Source of the DNA: a virus | Reading direction: 5' to 3' (one strand) | Virus record (IMG/VR): IMGVR_UViG_3300036785_000873 | Span: 1 to 41,297 of that record | DNA: 41,297 nucleotides | In this document: one piece after another, positions 15,176-22,928 of the stretch | Position numbering within the stretch: position 1 is the first letter of the stretch | Layout: every line of letters starts with the position of its first letter | Translations under genes and position numbers: made by a program | Notes under the pieces: model-generated | Told to the model about the DNA's origin: nothing | Seen by the model: the letters and a program-made list of their open reading frames with translations, nothing else | The model's database searches: none

Positions 15176-16562
15176 CGGATTGATCTTTCTTCGGTGCAGC
15201 CGGCTCTTTCTTCGGTGCAGGCGGTGCCGCAGGCGGAGCTTCCGGTCCAGGCGCTGGCGGTGGATGCGGCCCGGTCGAGCCCTTGCCTGATTCGGGTTGG
15301 ATGGCTTCGGCTGCAGAAAGTGGCACCACTTGTTGCTGAACTCTGGGTTCGTCCCCGGCTTTTACGTCGTCGAGTCCTTCCTGATTCCTTGCCTCGTTCG
15401 GCGAGTAGATACCGCCTTGAACTCCGCGCGTTAATGCCTCGATGCGATCCTTCATTGCCGAGCGCATCAGCGCTTCAGTAGAAAACTCGACATACTCCTC
15501 TGGCTCGCCTTCGAGTCCGAAGAGGCGATCAAAAGACTGCTCGACGTGGTTGATCGCGAATCCTAATCCTGTCGAGACCCAAAACTGCATGAGCGCTTCG
15601 GTTGATCCGAACGTCGTCCCGCCGAGACCAAGGACCTGAAGCGGCACGCGGAACACCAGCGCGATGTGTTCCGCCGACAACTTTGCCATTTCAGCAATTT
15701 GCGCATCTCTGCCTGTGACGTTCCACGGATCGACCTTGAGCCCATGCGTTAGAATGGGTGTCTTACCCTGATTTATGCCGCGGGTCTGCTCGTCCCAGCG
15801 ATCGCGCAGTTGCTGGACTTGGTCTGCGCTGAGCGGCTGCTCGGTCAGCAAAACCGCCGACGGTCGCGCCTGATTCGCGTAGAACTGCGCCTGCTGGTCT
15901 GCGATTGCATTGTTGACGTTGATGTCCGCCATCGCCGCAACGAGCGGGCTCTCGCCGATGAGCGGATAAGGAAAACGTCGATTTGCATGTAATCGCATAT
16001 GTAGGACGTCACGCTCCGGGACGATGTACTGCGTTCCGACTTGCGGATCGATGACGTTGTTGCCGCCAAGCGTGTAGAAAATGTCGCCAGTTGTGGCGAC
16101 TCGCGCGTAGCACATCTCCGGCCGCATCAGATGAAGCTCGGTCACCTCGAAGCGAGAGTTGCGAAGCGCCAGAGCATATGCATTTCCGTCGATGTAAAGG
16201 CTTCTGACGGCATTGAGCAAAAAATCGCTGATCGATTGGTACGCATTCGGGGTCTTCAGCACGCGCGAGAGCGACGTGTTTGTGATGCGCTTGCGCCCCC
16301 CTTTCCCATTCATTCGCCAATGCGAACCCGGACACATTGCGATCGTCTGGCTATACGCGCTGACGCACGCCTCGACCATCGCCGTTCGCGAGAAGTCGCC
16401 GAGCGGAGTGATCCCAGTCTGCCACCAGTTGTTCGGCACTCCATCGGGAAGCCAGCCGCCGCTGACCGAGAGATAATACGGCCCAGGACGATAGGCGCCC
16501 TCGACCGCGCGAAGAACGGTCCGCAGCGAACGTGCCACGAGTGCGCGCGCAGTCATTCGCAT
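15108..16562 (-). CDS. Portal protein (HK97 family)
   Basis: About 482-484 aa. The start is ATG 16562 or, with better AAGG spacing, ATG 16556. '[19 protein letters not shown]', '[10 protein letters not shown]', '[29 protein letters not shown]' and '[29 protein letters not shown]' are the hallmarks of HK97-type portals, which form the dodecameric ring for DNA entry and exit. A Pro/Ala/Lys-rich C-terminal tail (about 415-470) is unusual. It is followed by overlapping translation of the collagen-zeta gene. Confidence 0.93.
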   Translation of the reverse strand: MRMTARALVARSLRTVLRAVEGAYRPGPYYLSVSGGWLPDGVPNNWWQTGITPLGDFSRTAMVEACVSAYSQTIAMCPGSHWRMNGKGGRKRITNTSLSRVLKTPNAYQSISDFLLNAVRSLYIDGNAYALALRNSRFEVTELHLMRPEMCYARVATTGDIFYTLGGNNVIDPQVGTQYIVPERDVLHMRLHANRRFPYPLIGESPLVAAMADINVNNAIADQQAQFYANQARPSAVLLTEQPLSADQVQQLRDRWDEQTRGINQGKTPILTHGLKVDPWNVTGRDAQIAEMAKLSAEHIALVFRVPLQVLGLGGTTFGSTEALMQFWVSTGLGFAINHVEQSFDRLFGLEGEPEEYVEFSTEALMRSAMKDRIEALTRGVQGGIYSPNEARNQEGLDDVKAGDEPRVQQQVVPLSAAEAIQPESGKGSTGPHPPPAPGPEAPPAAPPAPKKEPAAPKKDQSDVVKREFTRLLAATARASRRYN

Positions 16563-16618
16563 GCCTTGAAGGAATCAGAAAGGAAAAGAGGGGGAGCACG
16601 AGACTCCCCGCCTCAAAT

Positions 16619-16891
16619 TCAGGCTGTCCTCGGCGGCGCTGGGCGCGCTGGTTGCGCCTGTCGCGTCTGATAGGTCGCTGCCGGTCTTCCGGCCTCGACG
16701 CTACGCGTGCCCAAGTCGGGCCCCGATCCATCATCTTCTTTTTCCAGGATGTGCTCGCCCAACATGATGCGATCAAGCTCATTCTGGGTCGGCGTCGGCT
16801 TGCCCTTTGTGCGCTCGGCGAATTCGCTCATCGATTGCGCGCGCAGAGCGGCGCCTTCCTCCAGTGCCTTTTTCACCTGTTCGTCTGCCAT
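16619..16891 (-). CDS. Small conserved-type phage protein (90 aa)
   Basis: ATG 16891 with AAAGGAG seven bases before it. The protein MADEQVKKALEEGAALRAQS... has an acidic middle (HILEKEDDGSGPD) and a Pro/Arg/Ala tail. It lies between the tRNA and the portal. No function known to me. Confidence 0.65.
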   Translation of the reverse strand: MADEQVKKALEEGAALRAQSMSEFAERTKGKPTPTQNELDRIMLGEHILEKEDDGSGPDLGTRSVEAGRPAATYQTRQAQPARPAPPRTA

Positions 16892-16917
16892 GGCAGTCTC
16901 CTTTCATTCGTTTGAAT

Positions 16918-16992
16918 TGGTTGCGGGGGTCGGATTCGAACCGACGACCTTCGGCTTATGAGACCAACGAGCTACCGCTGCTCCACCCCACA
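16918..16992 (-). tRNA. tRNA with CAU anticodon (Met or Ile2)
   Basis: The cloverleaf reads TGTGGGG (acceptor 5', 16992-16986), D arm GAGC-AGCGGTA-GCTC, anticodon arm TTGGT-CTCATAA-GCCGA, T arm GTCGG-TTCGAAT-CCGAC, CCCCGCA, discriminator A, and an encoded CCA (16920-16918). The 7-bp acceptor stem is complete with one U.G pair and begins U1-A72. Initiator features (C1xA72, three GC pairs in the anticodon stem) are absent, so it is elongator Met or a lysidine-modified Ile2. It sits within the head operon between the capsid and portal blocks. Confidence 0.92.
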
Positions 16993-17006
16993 ACAGTCAA
17001 GACTGA

Positions 17007-17030
17007 CTCCCGACCTCAAGGAATCGGGAG
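17007..17030 (-). other. Hairpin CTCCCGA-N10-TCGGGAG upstream of the tRNA
   Basis: A 7-bp perfect stem in the 108-bp gap between capsid stop and tRNA. It has no U-run, so a processing or stability element is more likely than a terminator. Confidence 0.4.
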
Positions 17031-17079
17031 CCAGCCTTAAGGGCCGAGCAGGGTGGTTGCGTCCTGCTTCGGGTCCAAC

Positions 17080-17097
17080 ACTTCCCTCGCGGGAAGT
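17080..17097 (-). terminator. Stem-loop immediately after the capsid stop
   Basis: ACTTCCC-GCGA-GGGAAGT (17097-17080), a 7-bp stem with a GNRA loop, three bases past the stop codon at 17101. No U tract follows, so it may act as an mRNA 3' stabiliser for the abundant capsid message rather than as a true terminator. Confidence 0.4.
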
Positions 17098-17100
17098 TCA

Positions 17101-18540
17101 TCAACTCCAGGTGACGTTCTGCGTCCAGGCCACCGTGCCTGCTCTTCGCTGAATCCAATTGAGAGGGAGGACCATACGAAGGGCGATGGAGTCGGTCTGG
17201 AACAGCGAACGCTGCGGAGACGCAACAGTGCCGGGAGATCCGGACACCAGGTCAAGTGGCGCCGTATCCTCCATATGCAAAGTGGCTTGATCACTTAACT
17301 CGAATCGCGGCGCCTCTCCGCCAACTACAACGAAATCGGCCGCGTCGACCAATATCATTGTCTTAGCAGGCACCGTGGCAGAGTCAATGATCGGAACGCT
17401 GGCGAGCGTGCCGGCTTTGATCTCGTCCTTGAACGGGAAGATGCCCGTATTCGGCGCACTCACGAGCCCAGCACCGAGGACGTCGGTCGGGTTCATGAGA
17501 AATGCCGGATTGCGAACGTTCCCGTAAGTTGACGTCGTCAAGGCACCAATCAGCGCTTTGATATCGCCAACGAGCGCCGTCAAGCCGCCGCCCGCCGTGG
17601 CCGTGGTTGCGGCAACGCCGTTGAGCAAGCCTGCCGGACGAATGACCGTCGCCGGATTCGTGTCGATGAGTACGCTGTCGACCGCGACCGACGTATCGGT
17701 CTGGATCGCTTCACGGAGAATTCCTTCGATCGCTGGAATCGAATGATCCCCCATCTCCCTTGTCCACGTGGAAATCACTGCCATTTTCTTTGGCGTGACG
17801 GTCTGCGAGGTGAACGCACCTTGCCTGACAGGAATCGCCTGACCCTCGCCGACGAACGAGCCTGCGAGAGATGGCGTCCTGCTACGCGTAGGGATGATGA
17901 TGCGTCCGGTCTGACCGAACGACAACGTCAAGCCCTTCGCCGCAAGCCGCGTCATGATCGCGTTCGGCATCAGCAACGGCATGAGTGCCGCATACGTCGT
18001 CTGGACGAGTTCCTGCGCCCATCCCGCGACGTTGGTCATCGCGGGAGCAGATGCGGCACGCAGGACAAAGTCAGTCATGACCTTCGTCTGCTCGTCGTCG
18101 CCGTAGATTTTGACGCGCGTCTCGTTCGGGTCCTTACCCCACATCTTCGACACGTACGCGACGGTGCCGCCGCGCACGATGAGATCGAGGAGATCGAGAT
18201 CCTTCTTGCCGATCGTCGACACGCTCGGGCTGCCGTTGGTGTGCGCAGCGCCGCTGAAGTTGCCGCCGCCGCCGTTGGCGGTGATAACCGCGAGCGACTT
18301 CGACCTGCCGCCGTTGGCGCCACTGTTGCCGTCGACGCCCGCAGCCAGACTCTTTTCGGACTCGATCAGCCCAGCCCGCAACTTCTCAAGTCTCGTGATG
18401 TCAGCGTTGAACGTCTGGGTCAACTCCAGATCGGTATCGCTGACGTTCGTGTCGTCCATTTTCTCTAGATGCGCCGTCAGGGCATCGCGCTTAGCGACAA
18501 TCTGCCCCTGGACGTCCGTAATTCTTTGAGCGAGACTCAT
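17101..18540 (-). CDS. Major capsid protein (HK97 fold), produced from an internal start
   Basis: In-frame ATG 18540 (MSLAQRITDVQGQIVAKRDA) is preceded by GGAGGGGGACC, as strong a ribosome site as any in the window, so a free 479-aa capsid protein is expected besides the fusion. Residues 1-70 are a coiled-coil delta/scaffold-like region. The remainder is an HK97 capsid: 'AASAPAMTNVAGWAQEL', 'GSFVGEGQAIPVRQGAFTSQTVTPKKMAVISTWTREM', ending 'SLFQTDSIALRMVLPLNWIQRRAGTVAWTQNV'. Confidence 0.85.
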   Translation of the reverse strand: MSLAQRITDVQGQIVAKRDALTAHLEKMDDTNVSDTDLELTQTFNADITRLEKLRAGLIESEKSLAAGVDGNSGANGGRSKSLAVITANGGGGNFSGAAHTNGSPSVSTIGKKDLDLLDLIVRGGTVAYVSKMWGKDPNETRVKIYGDDEQTKVMTDFVLRAASAPAMTNVAGWAQELVQTTYAALMPLLMPNAIMTRLAAKGLTLSFGQTGRIIIPTRSRTPSLAGSFVGEGQAIPVRQGAFTSQTVTPKKMAVISTWTREMGDHSIPAIEGILREAIQTDTSVAVDSVLIDTNPATVIRPAGLLNGVAATTATAGGGLTALVGDIKALIGALTTSTYGNVRNPAFLMNPTDVLGAGLVSAPNTGIFPFKDEIKAGTLASVPIIDSATVPAKTMILVDAADFVVVGGEAPRFELSDQATLHMEDTAPLDLVSGSPGTVASPQRSLFQTDSIALRMVLPLNWIQRRAGTVAWTQNVTWS

Positions 18541-19521
18541 GGTCCCCCTCCTTCCATTGCCGTTAGTAGTTCTGGCCGTCCGGCCGTTAGACCCGCTGCG
18601 CTTGACGTGATCTCGATTGCCAGGCCTGGCGAAGATCACATCGATCGTTGCGGGGGAAATTTTCAGATTCTTGGCTACTGCCAACGCATTTGCATTTGCT
18701 GGCACCGAACAAAGAGAACACTCGACCAATTCCTGCTTGAGATAGCGGAACGGTCCAAAGTACGGATCAGCGCGATCATCCATCGGCTCCTTTTTCTTCG
18801 CCTGGAAACCAACCGAGACCGCACGCAAGATACCGTGCTCGACAAGCTTGCGGATCTCATCGATCCGTGGTGACGTTCCCGCGGGCGCGAGGTCGAGCTT
18901 CCCTATCAGTTTTCCGTCTTTGTTCGACAGGTTCGACCACCGGCCAATCGGAAAATCTGCGCGGTGGTTGAATAATGCGATCGGATTCTTGTTAAAGTTA
19001 TCAAGGCTCCAGCCATCCGCCGTGATGATTTCTCCCATCCGGTCGACGCTCTCGTCTGACAAGACGAAATTCGTTCCTTCGATGACGGGCTCGGAGTGCG
19101 AGCGGAAAATTGTCACGCCAGGCTTGAGCCGCGCGCCCTGATAGTCGCTCCACTTGCCCAGGCAAATTTCTTGGGCTGCGTCCTCATCGACTTCGCCGTT
19201 GCCGTCGTCGCCGTCGCCGTTACCGTTGCCGGTCAGTTCATCCATACATCTGTCGAGAAAATCATCCTTGCTTTCGTCGTCATCGGGATCTGGCGCGTCC
19301 GCAGCATCGAGCGCGCGACGGCCAGCAGTCCAGCGCGCAATCATTTCTTCGATCGTCTTCGCTGGCGCCTTACCGCCGTGCTCTTCCCGCCAATAGCTAA
19401 AGCAAATCGCGACCGCTTGCTCTTGCGTTCGATCGGACGGAGCATCGGGCCCATACGTCTCATGCATGCAGCGAGCCATGAAATCATCCTGGCTCTCGCC
19501 CTTGTGCGGTTTCATCGGCAT
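17101..19521 (-). CDS. Prohead protease (U35) fused in frame to the major capsid protein
   Basis: 806 aa from ATG 19521 (GGAGG eight bases upstream). Residues 9-48 and 83-125 are two copies of a small 'S+DDF..RCM.E......A..IC...W' module. Residues about 137-285 are a Caudovirales prohead protease with His186 (FNHRADFPIG) and Ser236 (ILRAVSVGF) as the likely catalytic pair. Residues 286-327 are a Gly/Asn/Arg linker. Residues 328-806 are the HK97 capsid protein. No stop separates them. The protease trims the scaffold/delta regions in the procapsid and could cleave itself free. The fused arrangement is uncommon. Confidence 0.85.
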   Translation of the reverse strand: MPMKPHKGESQDDFMARCMHETYGPDAPSDRTQEQAVAICFSYWREEHGGKAPAKTIEEMIARWTAGRRALDAADAPDPDDDESKDDFLDRCMDELTGNGNGDGDDGNGEVDEDAAQEICLGKWSDYQGARLKPGVTIFRSHSEPVIEGTNFVLSDESVDRMGEIITADGWSLDNFNKNPIALFNHRADFPIGRWSNLSNKDGKLIGKLDLAPAGTSPRIDEIRKLVEHGILRAVSVGFQAKKKEPMDDRADPYFGPFRYLKQELVECSLCSVPANANALAVAKNLKISPATIDVIFARPGNRDHVKRSGSNGRTARTTNGNGRRGTMSLAQRITDVQGQIVAKRDALTAHLEKMDDTNVSDTDLELTQTFNADITRLEKLRAGLIESEKSLAAGVDGNSGANGGRSKSLAVITANGGGGNFSGAAHTNGSPSVSTIGKKDLDLLDLIVRGGTVAYVSKMWGKDPNETRVKIYGDDEQTKVMTDFVLRAASAPAMTNVAGWAQELVQTTYAALMPLLMPNAIMTRLAAKGLTLSFGQTGRIIIPTRSRTPSLAGSFVGEGQAIPVRQGAFTSQTVTPKKMAVISTWTREMGDHSIPAIEGILREAIQTDTSVAVDSVLIDTNPATVIRPAGLLNGVAATTATAGGGLTALVGDIKALIGALTTSTYGNVRNPAFLMNPTDVLGAGLVSAPNTGIFPFKDEIKAGTLASVPIIDSATVPAKTMILVDAADFVVVGGEAPRFELSDQATLHMEDTAPLDLVSGSPGTVASPQRSLFQTDSIALRMVLPLNWIQRRAGTVAWTQNVTWS

Positions 19522-19580
19522 GACAGATCCTCCGTCCGCGCTGCTGCGCAGATTTTCACGCCCCGAAAATTCCTGATTAG

Positions 19581-19856
19581 TTATTCTTTGATCGTCAGCG
19601 TGTCGTAGACCGACGGCGTCTCGCCGCGCTGCGGCGACTTGTAAGGCGGCGACTTGGCTGGCTTCTTGAGCGCCAACTCGTTCCCGCTCACTTCGAACAA
19701 CGACCAGTCCTGCAATTCCTTCGGCAACCCAGATTCCATTTCGGCATCCCACTGCGGCGGAGCCGGCCCCCAGGCTGCCTCGATATAATTCGCGCGCGTA
19801 ATCGGCACGCCGTTCTCGCGCATCAGCGCCAACACCGGATCTTCGTCGTCAGCCAC
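19581..19856 (-). CDS. Small conserved-type protein (91 aa)
   Basis: Proposed start GTG 19856, within the stop region of the upstream gene (GTGGCTGA); an ATG at 19895 would add 13 Arg-rich residues. The protein reads ADDEDPVLALMRENGVPITRANYIEAAWG, then 'LPKELQDWSLFEV' and a Lys/Pro-rich tail. I know this type only as a short phage protein near capsid genes; function unknown. Confidence 0.6.
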   Translation of the reverse strand: MADDEDPVLALMRENGVPITRANYIEAAWGPAPPQWDAEMESGLPKELQDWSLFEVSGNELALKKPAKSPPYKSPQRGETPSVYDTLTIKE

Positions 19857-21555
19857 CGTAGCCACCGATCTTTGCGACCATCTTCTGCGTCGCACCCAAG
19901 TCGAGCTTGCCGTCGTGATAATCCTTCCAGGCCTGCTCCATATCGTTGGATTGCTTGTCGGTGATTGTATCAGGCATCAGCTTGCGCTTCATCACCCAAA
20001 CGATCGATTGCAACTGCCGCGGCTGCAGGCCCAATTCCTTCGCCAGTTCGCGCGTGGCGTCGGCGTAGAAACCATAGGTGCCGTGCGACCCCGTCACCGC
20101 CGAGCCGCGTGACGCCTGCCACTCGCCAGCCATCTTAGCCTGATCGGCCTTGTCGGGGCCTAGCTCGAAGTTCTGCAGGACCGGCGCCGTCGATCCTCCG
20201 AGCGGTCGCAGCAGCGCTGAACCGACCTGATGCGTATCTATCGTCACGTCGCCGTTGGCTGAATGCGGGTCCAAAATGTTGTTGTAGAACGAACGGACCT
20301 TATGCGTGTCCGACAGTGCCTGGCTGATCTTCACCGGATCGCCGTTGCTCTCCAACGCCTTCACTGCTGCCGTGTATGCGGGCAGCGTCTGCGGCCGAAC
20401 GCCCGACAGCTTACCCTGCTTGCCTTCGCTCTCCTCTTTCTTGGTTTGCTTGTTGCGCGCGTTGCTATCGAACTGGCCGTTGGCCAGAACGTAACGATAG
20501 GTCTGATCGTAATGCGTCTGGATGTAGGTCCGCATCCAAACCGCTTTCAATTTCGCGTCCGTCAACTCGTTCAGCTTTTTGCCAGCGACCTGATCGAAGA
20601 GCTTCTGGTTGACCTTCGACCAGAGGCTGCGGGCATCCGTCATCTTTTGGTCCCAGGCCGTGTCCTGGTGCTTGGACCAAGCATCGATCATCTGATCGCC
20701 GAGCGTGACGTTGACGTCCCACAGCATCTGCGGCGAGAGCGCTGCATAGACCGCTGCGACGGCAGCATCGTTCATGCCGTAGTGTTGCGCGCGAGAGTCG
20801 ACGATCACCCGCGCTCCGTCGTACCAAATCCGATTCTCTTCACGTTCCTTTGGCGGCATCAGTTCGTAAAGAAACCGCATGTTGGCCTTGGCGTGATCGA
20901 TGAAGCGCCGCGCGATCTGGTCGTCGGTCCCCTTCAGGTCCTCCGCTCGCATATTGGGATAGAAAGCCTCGTTCCGCAGCAGACTGACGTTATCGTGGAA
21001 TACGCTCTCGCCCGGCTTGGTCTCGATCTTCATCGCCGCCGTCGATGGCTGCGCATAGGTTCGCAACTGTTCTGGCGTTGCCCGCTTCGAGGTGATCCGC
21101 CGCGGAGAAATTATAGCCGGATGTCCGCTGCTGCCTGCGAGCGGCTTCACTCCCGCCGCCAGCGCGCGCGCCGCCCCCGCTGCAGCGCCTTCCTTCGCTG
21201 CCTTCTCCGCCGCAGCAACCTCCGCCGGGCCTATCGTATGAGCATCAATGCCAGCGTTTTCGCTGACCGAATAAGCATTGACGCCACCGCCATCGCCGCC
21301 GCCATCGGTCCATTTTCCTGCCGGGTCACGCGGCTCGCTGGGATCAAACTTTAATCTGGTCTGGCGTCTGGCCTTATCGGCCCAGCGCTTGCGCTCCTGA
21401 GCTTGCGGCGACGGCGACCCCGACAAGATCAATTGCCCGCCATCGTCGAACACGATCTTGATCAGCGTCGCGACGTCCTTCTCGACCGGCACGAACTTGT
21501 CGTCGATCCAGGTTGCAAAGCCCTGGCGGCCATCGACCTCGACGCGCTCGATCAT
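19849..21555 (-). CDS. Late protein with [13 protein letters not shown] motif and a DUF7178-like domain (568 aa)
   Basis: ATG 21555 overlaps the preceding stop (ATGA). Residues 1-45 are a short beta domain. Residues 70-91 hold [18 protein letters not shown] and a Gly run. Residues 100-200 are Ala-rich. The C-terminal half has 'AAVYAALSPQMLWDVNVTLGDQMI', 'HKVRSFYNNILDP', 'VTIDTHQVGSALLRPL' and 'YGFYADATRELAKELGLQPRQLQSIVW'. The 'AALSPQ...N' plus 'SFY.NI...VTIDTH' pairing resembles a phage domain of unknown function (DUF7178 as I recall it); IDTH recalls the (V/L)DTHV turn of HhH-GPD DNA glycosylases. That enzymatic idea is inference. It shares its front-end motif with the genes at 21552 and 13703. 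Confidence 0.65.
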   Translation of the reverse strand: MIERVEVDGRQGFATWIDDKFVPVEKDVATLIKIVFDDGGQLILSGSPSPQAQERKRWADKARRQTRLKFDPSEPRDPAGKWTDGGGDGGGVNAYSVSENAGIDAHTIGPAEVAAAEKAAKEGAAAGAARALAAGVKPLAGSSGHPAIISPRRITSKRATPEQLRTYAQPSTAAMKIETKPGESVFHDNVSLLRNEAFYPNMRAEDLKGTDDQIARRFIDHAKANMRFLYELMPPKEREENRIWYDGARVIVDSRAQHYGMNDAAVAAVYAALSPQMLWDVNVTLGDQMIDAWSKHQDTAWDQKMTDARSLWSKVNQKLFDQVAGKKLNELTDAKLKAVWMRTYIQTHYDQTYRYVLANGQFDSNARNKQTKKEESEGKQGKLSGVRPQTLPAYTAAVKALESNGDPVKISQALSDTHKVRSFYNNILDPHSANGDVTIDTHQVGSALLRPLGGSTAPVLQNFELGPDKADQAKMAGEWQASRGSAVTGSHGTYGFYADATRELAKELGLQPRQLQSIVWVMKRKLMPDTITDKQSNDMEQAWKDYHDGKLDLGATQKMVAKIGGYGG

Positions 21556-22928
21556 TTCTTGGCCTTTAGCTCGTCGTAGGTTTTCATGATGTCGCGGTAG
21601 TAGCTGCGCCACACCGGCGCGCCTTCGAGCTTGCCGGTTTCGGTCAAGCGCTTTGCCATCTCGGCCAGGGTTTCGTGCGTAGCACTTCTCTCCGAGACCC
21701 GCTGCAATACGTCGACGTCATCCCCGGCTTGTTTCCAGTAAGCCTTGCTGTAGTCGGTGATGCCGTCGGTGTCGCGGCGCTTGTCGATGGTCTTGTAATC
21801 GTTGTGCTGCTCAAATCGCGCCACAAGCGGATACTGATCTACATATTGGGGGTACAGCGTGCCGTCGGGCTTCGTAAGTACCTCGCCGGCCCTTTCGCGC
21901 TCGCGCATCTTTGCATACTCGGCATTGACGGCGTTCAAGACAGTCTGAAATTTCTGATGCGCAACCTCGTGCGCCATCACGCTGACTGCGCCGTCTTCCG
22001 AATAGATATGTTTCGGAAAGATTGAAATTACGCCGGTCTCCAAGTGCGCAATTCCGGCGGCATACCGCTGCATGGTTTCGCCGCCGATTTTGAAAGGATG
22101 ATCGCCAGTGTTGATTGCGACGAGCTTCGGATCATAACCGAGCAATCGTGCTGCCGCCCTCGATGCACCTCCGATCCTGGCCGCGTGCTCGGCCGTTTCG
22201 CGCTCTTCCTTCGCCTTCTCGGCCTCGGTCTTTTCGGGACCGATGACCATGCGGACGACGCTGGGGTCCTGCATCGTTTGCTTTTGGAAACCCGCAGCCT
22301 CCATCGCGGCAATGATGTCAGCATTGTCTGCGAACTCGACCTTCTCGATGCGCTCGGCGTGGTTCCCGCTCTGCTCATGCAAGACGGTATGCTCTAGCGC
22401 CTTGGTCAGCGCTGCTTTTTCGAGTCCTCCAATGCCCTCGATGGTCGAAACGCGAGTCTCGGGATTGTGCTGCGTAAAGACGGTGGCGAGCAGCTTGTTG
22501 TTGCCGTCGTGAACCTCCATGAGCGAAGCATGACCAGCCGCCTTATCTTTCTCGGAAGCGTTGAGAAAGAATCCGAGCGCGATCTCCATCCGATTGATTT
22601 TGTCCCACTCCTCCTCGCCCGCCTTGCCTTGCTTTTCGAGCGCGTCGAGCTTCTCCTCCAGATCCTTGCGCCAGTTTTCGACCCGCTGACGATCGACGCC
22701 GCTGCCGACCAGGCGCATGTCTTCTGGTTCTTTTCCTCCGCTCGGCGCTGGCGCGGCGCCACCGTCTCCGCCTCCGCCGTCGCTCCAACGGCCCTGCTCG
22801 TCGCGCGGCTGGTTGGGATCGAACTTGCCGACATTGCGCCGCGCCCATGCCAGCGCAATCCGCTCGCGCTGCTCTCTGGTCAGCAGGGCGTCAGCGTCGG
22901 CAAGCACCCTGCGGACATCGAGCGTCAT
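21552..22928 (-). CDS. Zincin-type metallopeptidase with PRDEQGRWSDGGG motif (458 aa)
   Basis: Residues 1-30 are helical. Residues 36-57 hold FDPNQPRDEQGRWSDGGG and a Gly spacer. Residues about 130-235 have GNAT-like features ('LLATVFTQHNPETRVSTIEGIGGL' and 'AAMEAAGFQ'), possibly a degenerate acetyltransferase fold. Residues 318-325 are MAHEVAHQ, a zinc HExxH site (His320, Glu321, His324), and ATHETLAEMAKRL near 425 could give the third ligand. This layout occurs in phage- and toxin-associated peptidases. ATG 22928 overlaps the glycosyltransferase stop. Protease activity is inferred from motifs. Confidence 0.7.
   Translation of the reverse strand: MTLDVRRVLADADALLTREQRERIALAWARRNVGKFDPNQPRDEQGRWSDGGGGDGGAAPAPSGGKEPEDMRLVGSGVDRQRVENWRKDLEEKLDALEKQGKAGEEEWDKINRMEIALGFFLNASEKDKAAGHASLMEVHDGNNKLLATVFTQHNPETRVSTIEGIGGLEKAALTKALEHTVLHEQSGNHAERIEKVEFADNADIIAAMEAAGFQKQTMQDPSVVRMVIGPEKTEAEKAKEERETAEHAARIGGASRAAARLLGYDPKLVAINTGDHPFKIGGETMQRYAAGIAHLETGVISIFPKHIYSEDGAVSVMAHEVAHQKFQTVLNAVNAEYAKMRERERAGEVLTKPDGTLYPQYVDQYPLVARFEQHNDYKTIDKRRDTDGITDYSKAYWKQAGDDVDVLQRVSERSATHETLAEMAKRLTETGKLEGAPVWRSYYRDIMKTYDELKAKK

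Noticed and set aside
17037-17294. Small minus-strand frame past the capsid stop
   Set aside because: It overlaps the capsid 3' end in another frame and crosses the hairpin; no start signal.
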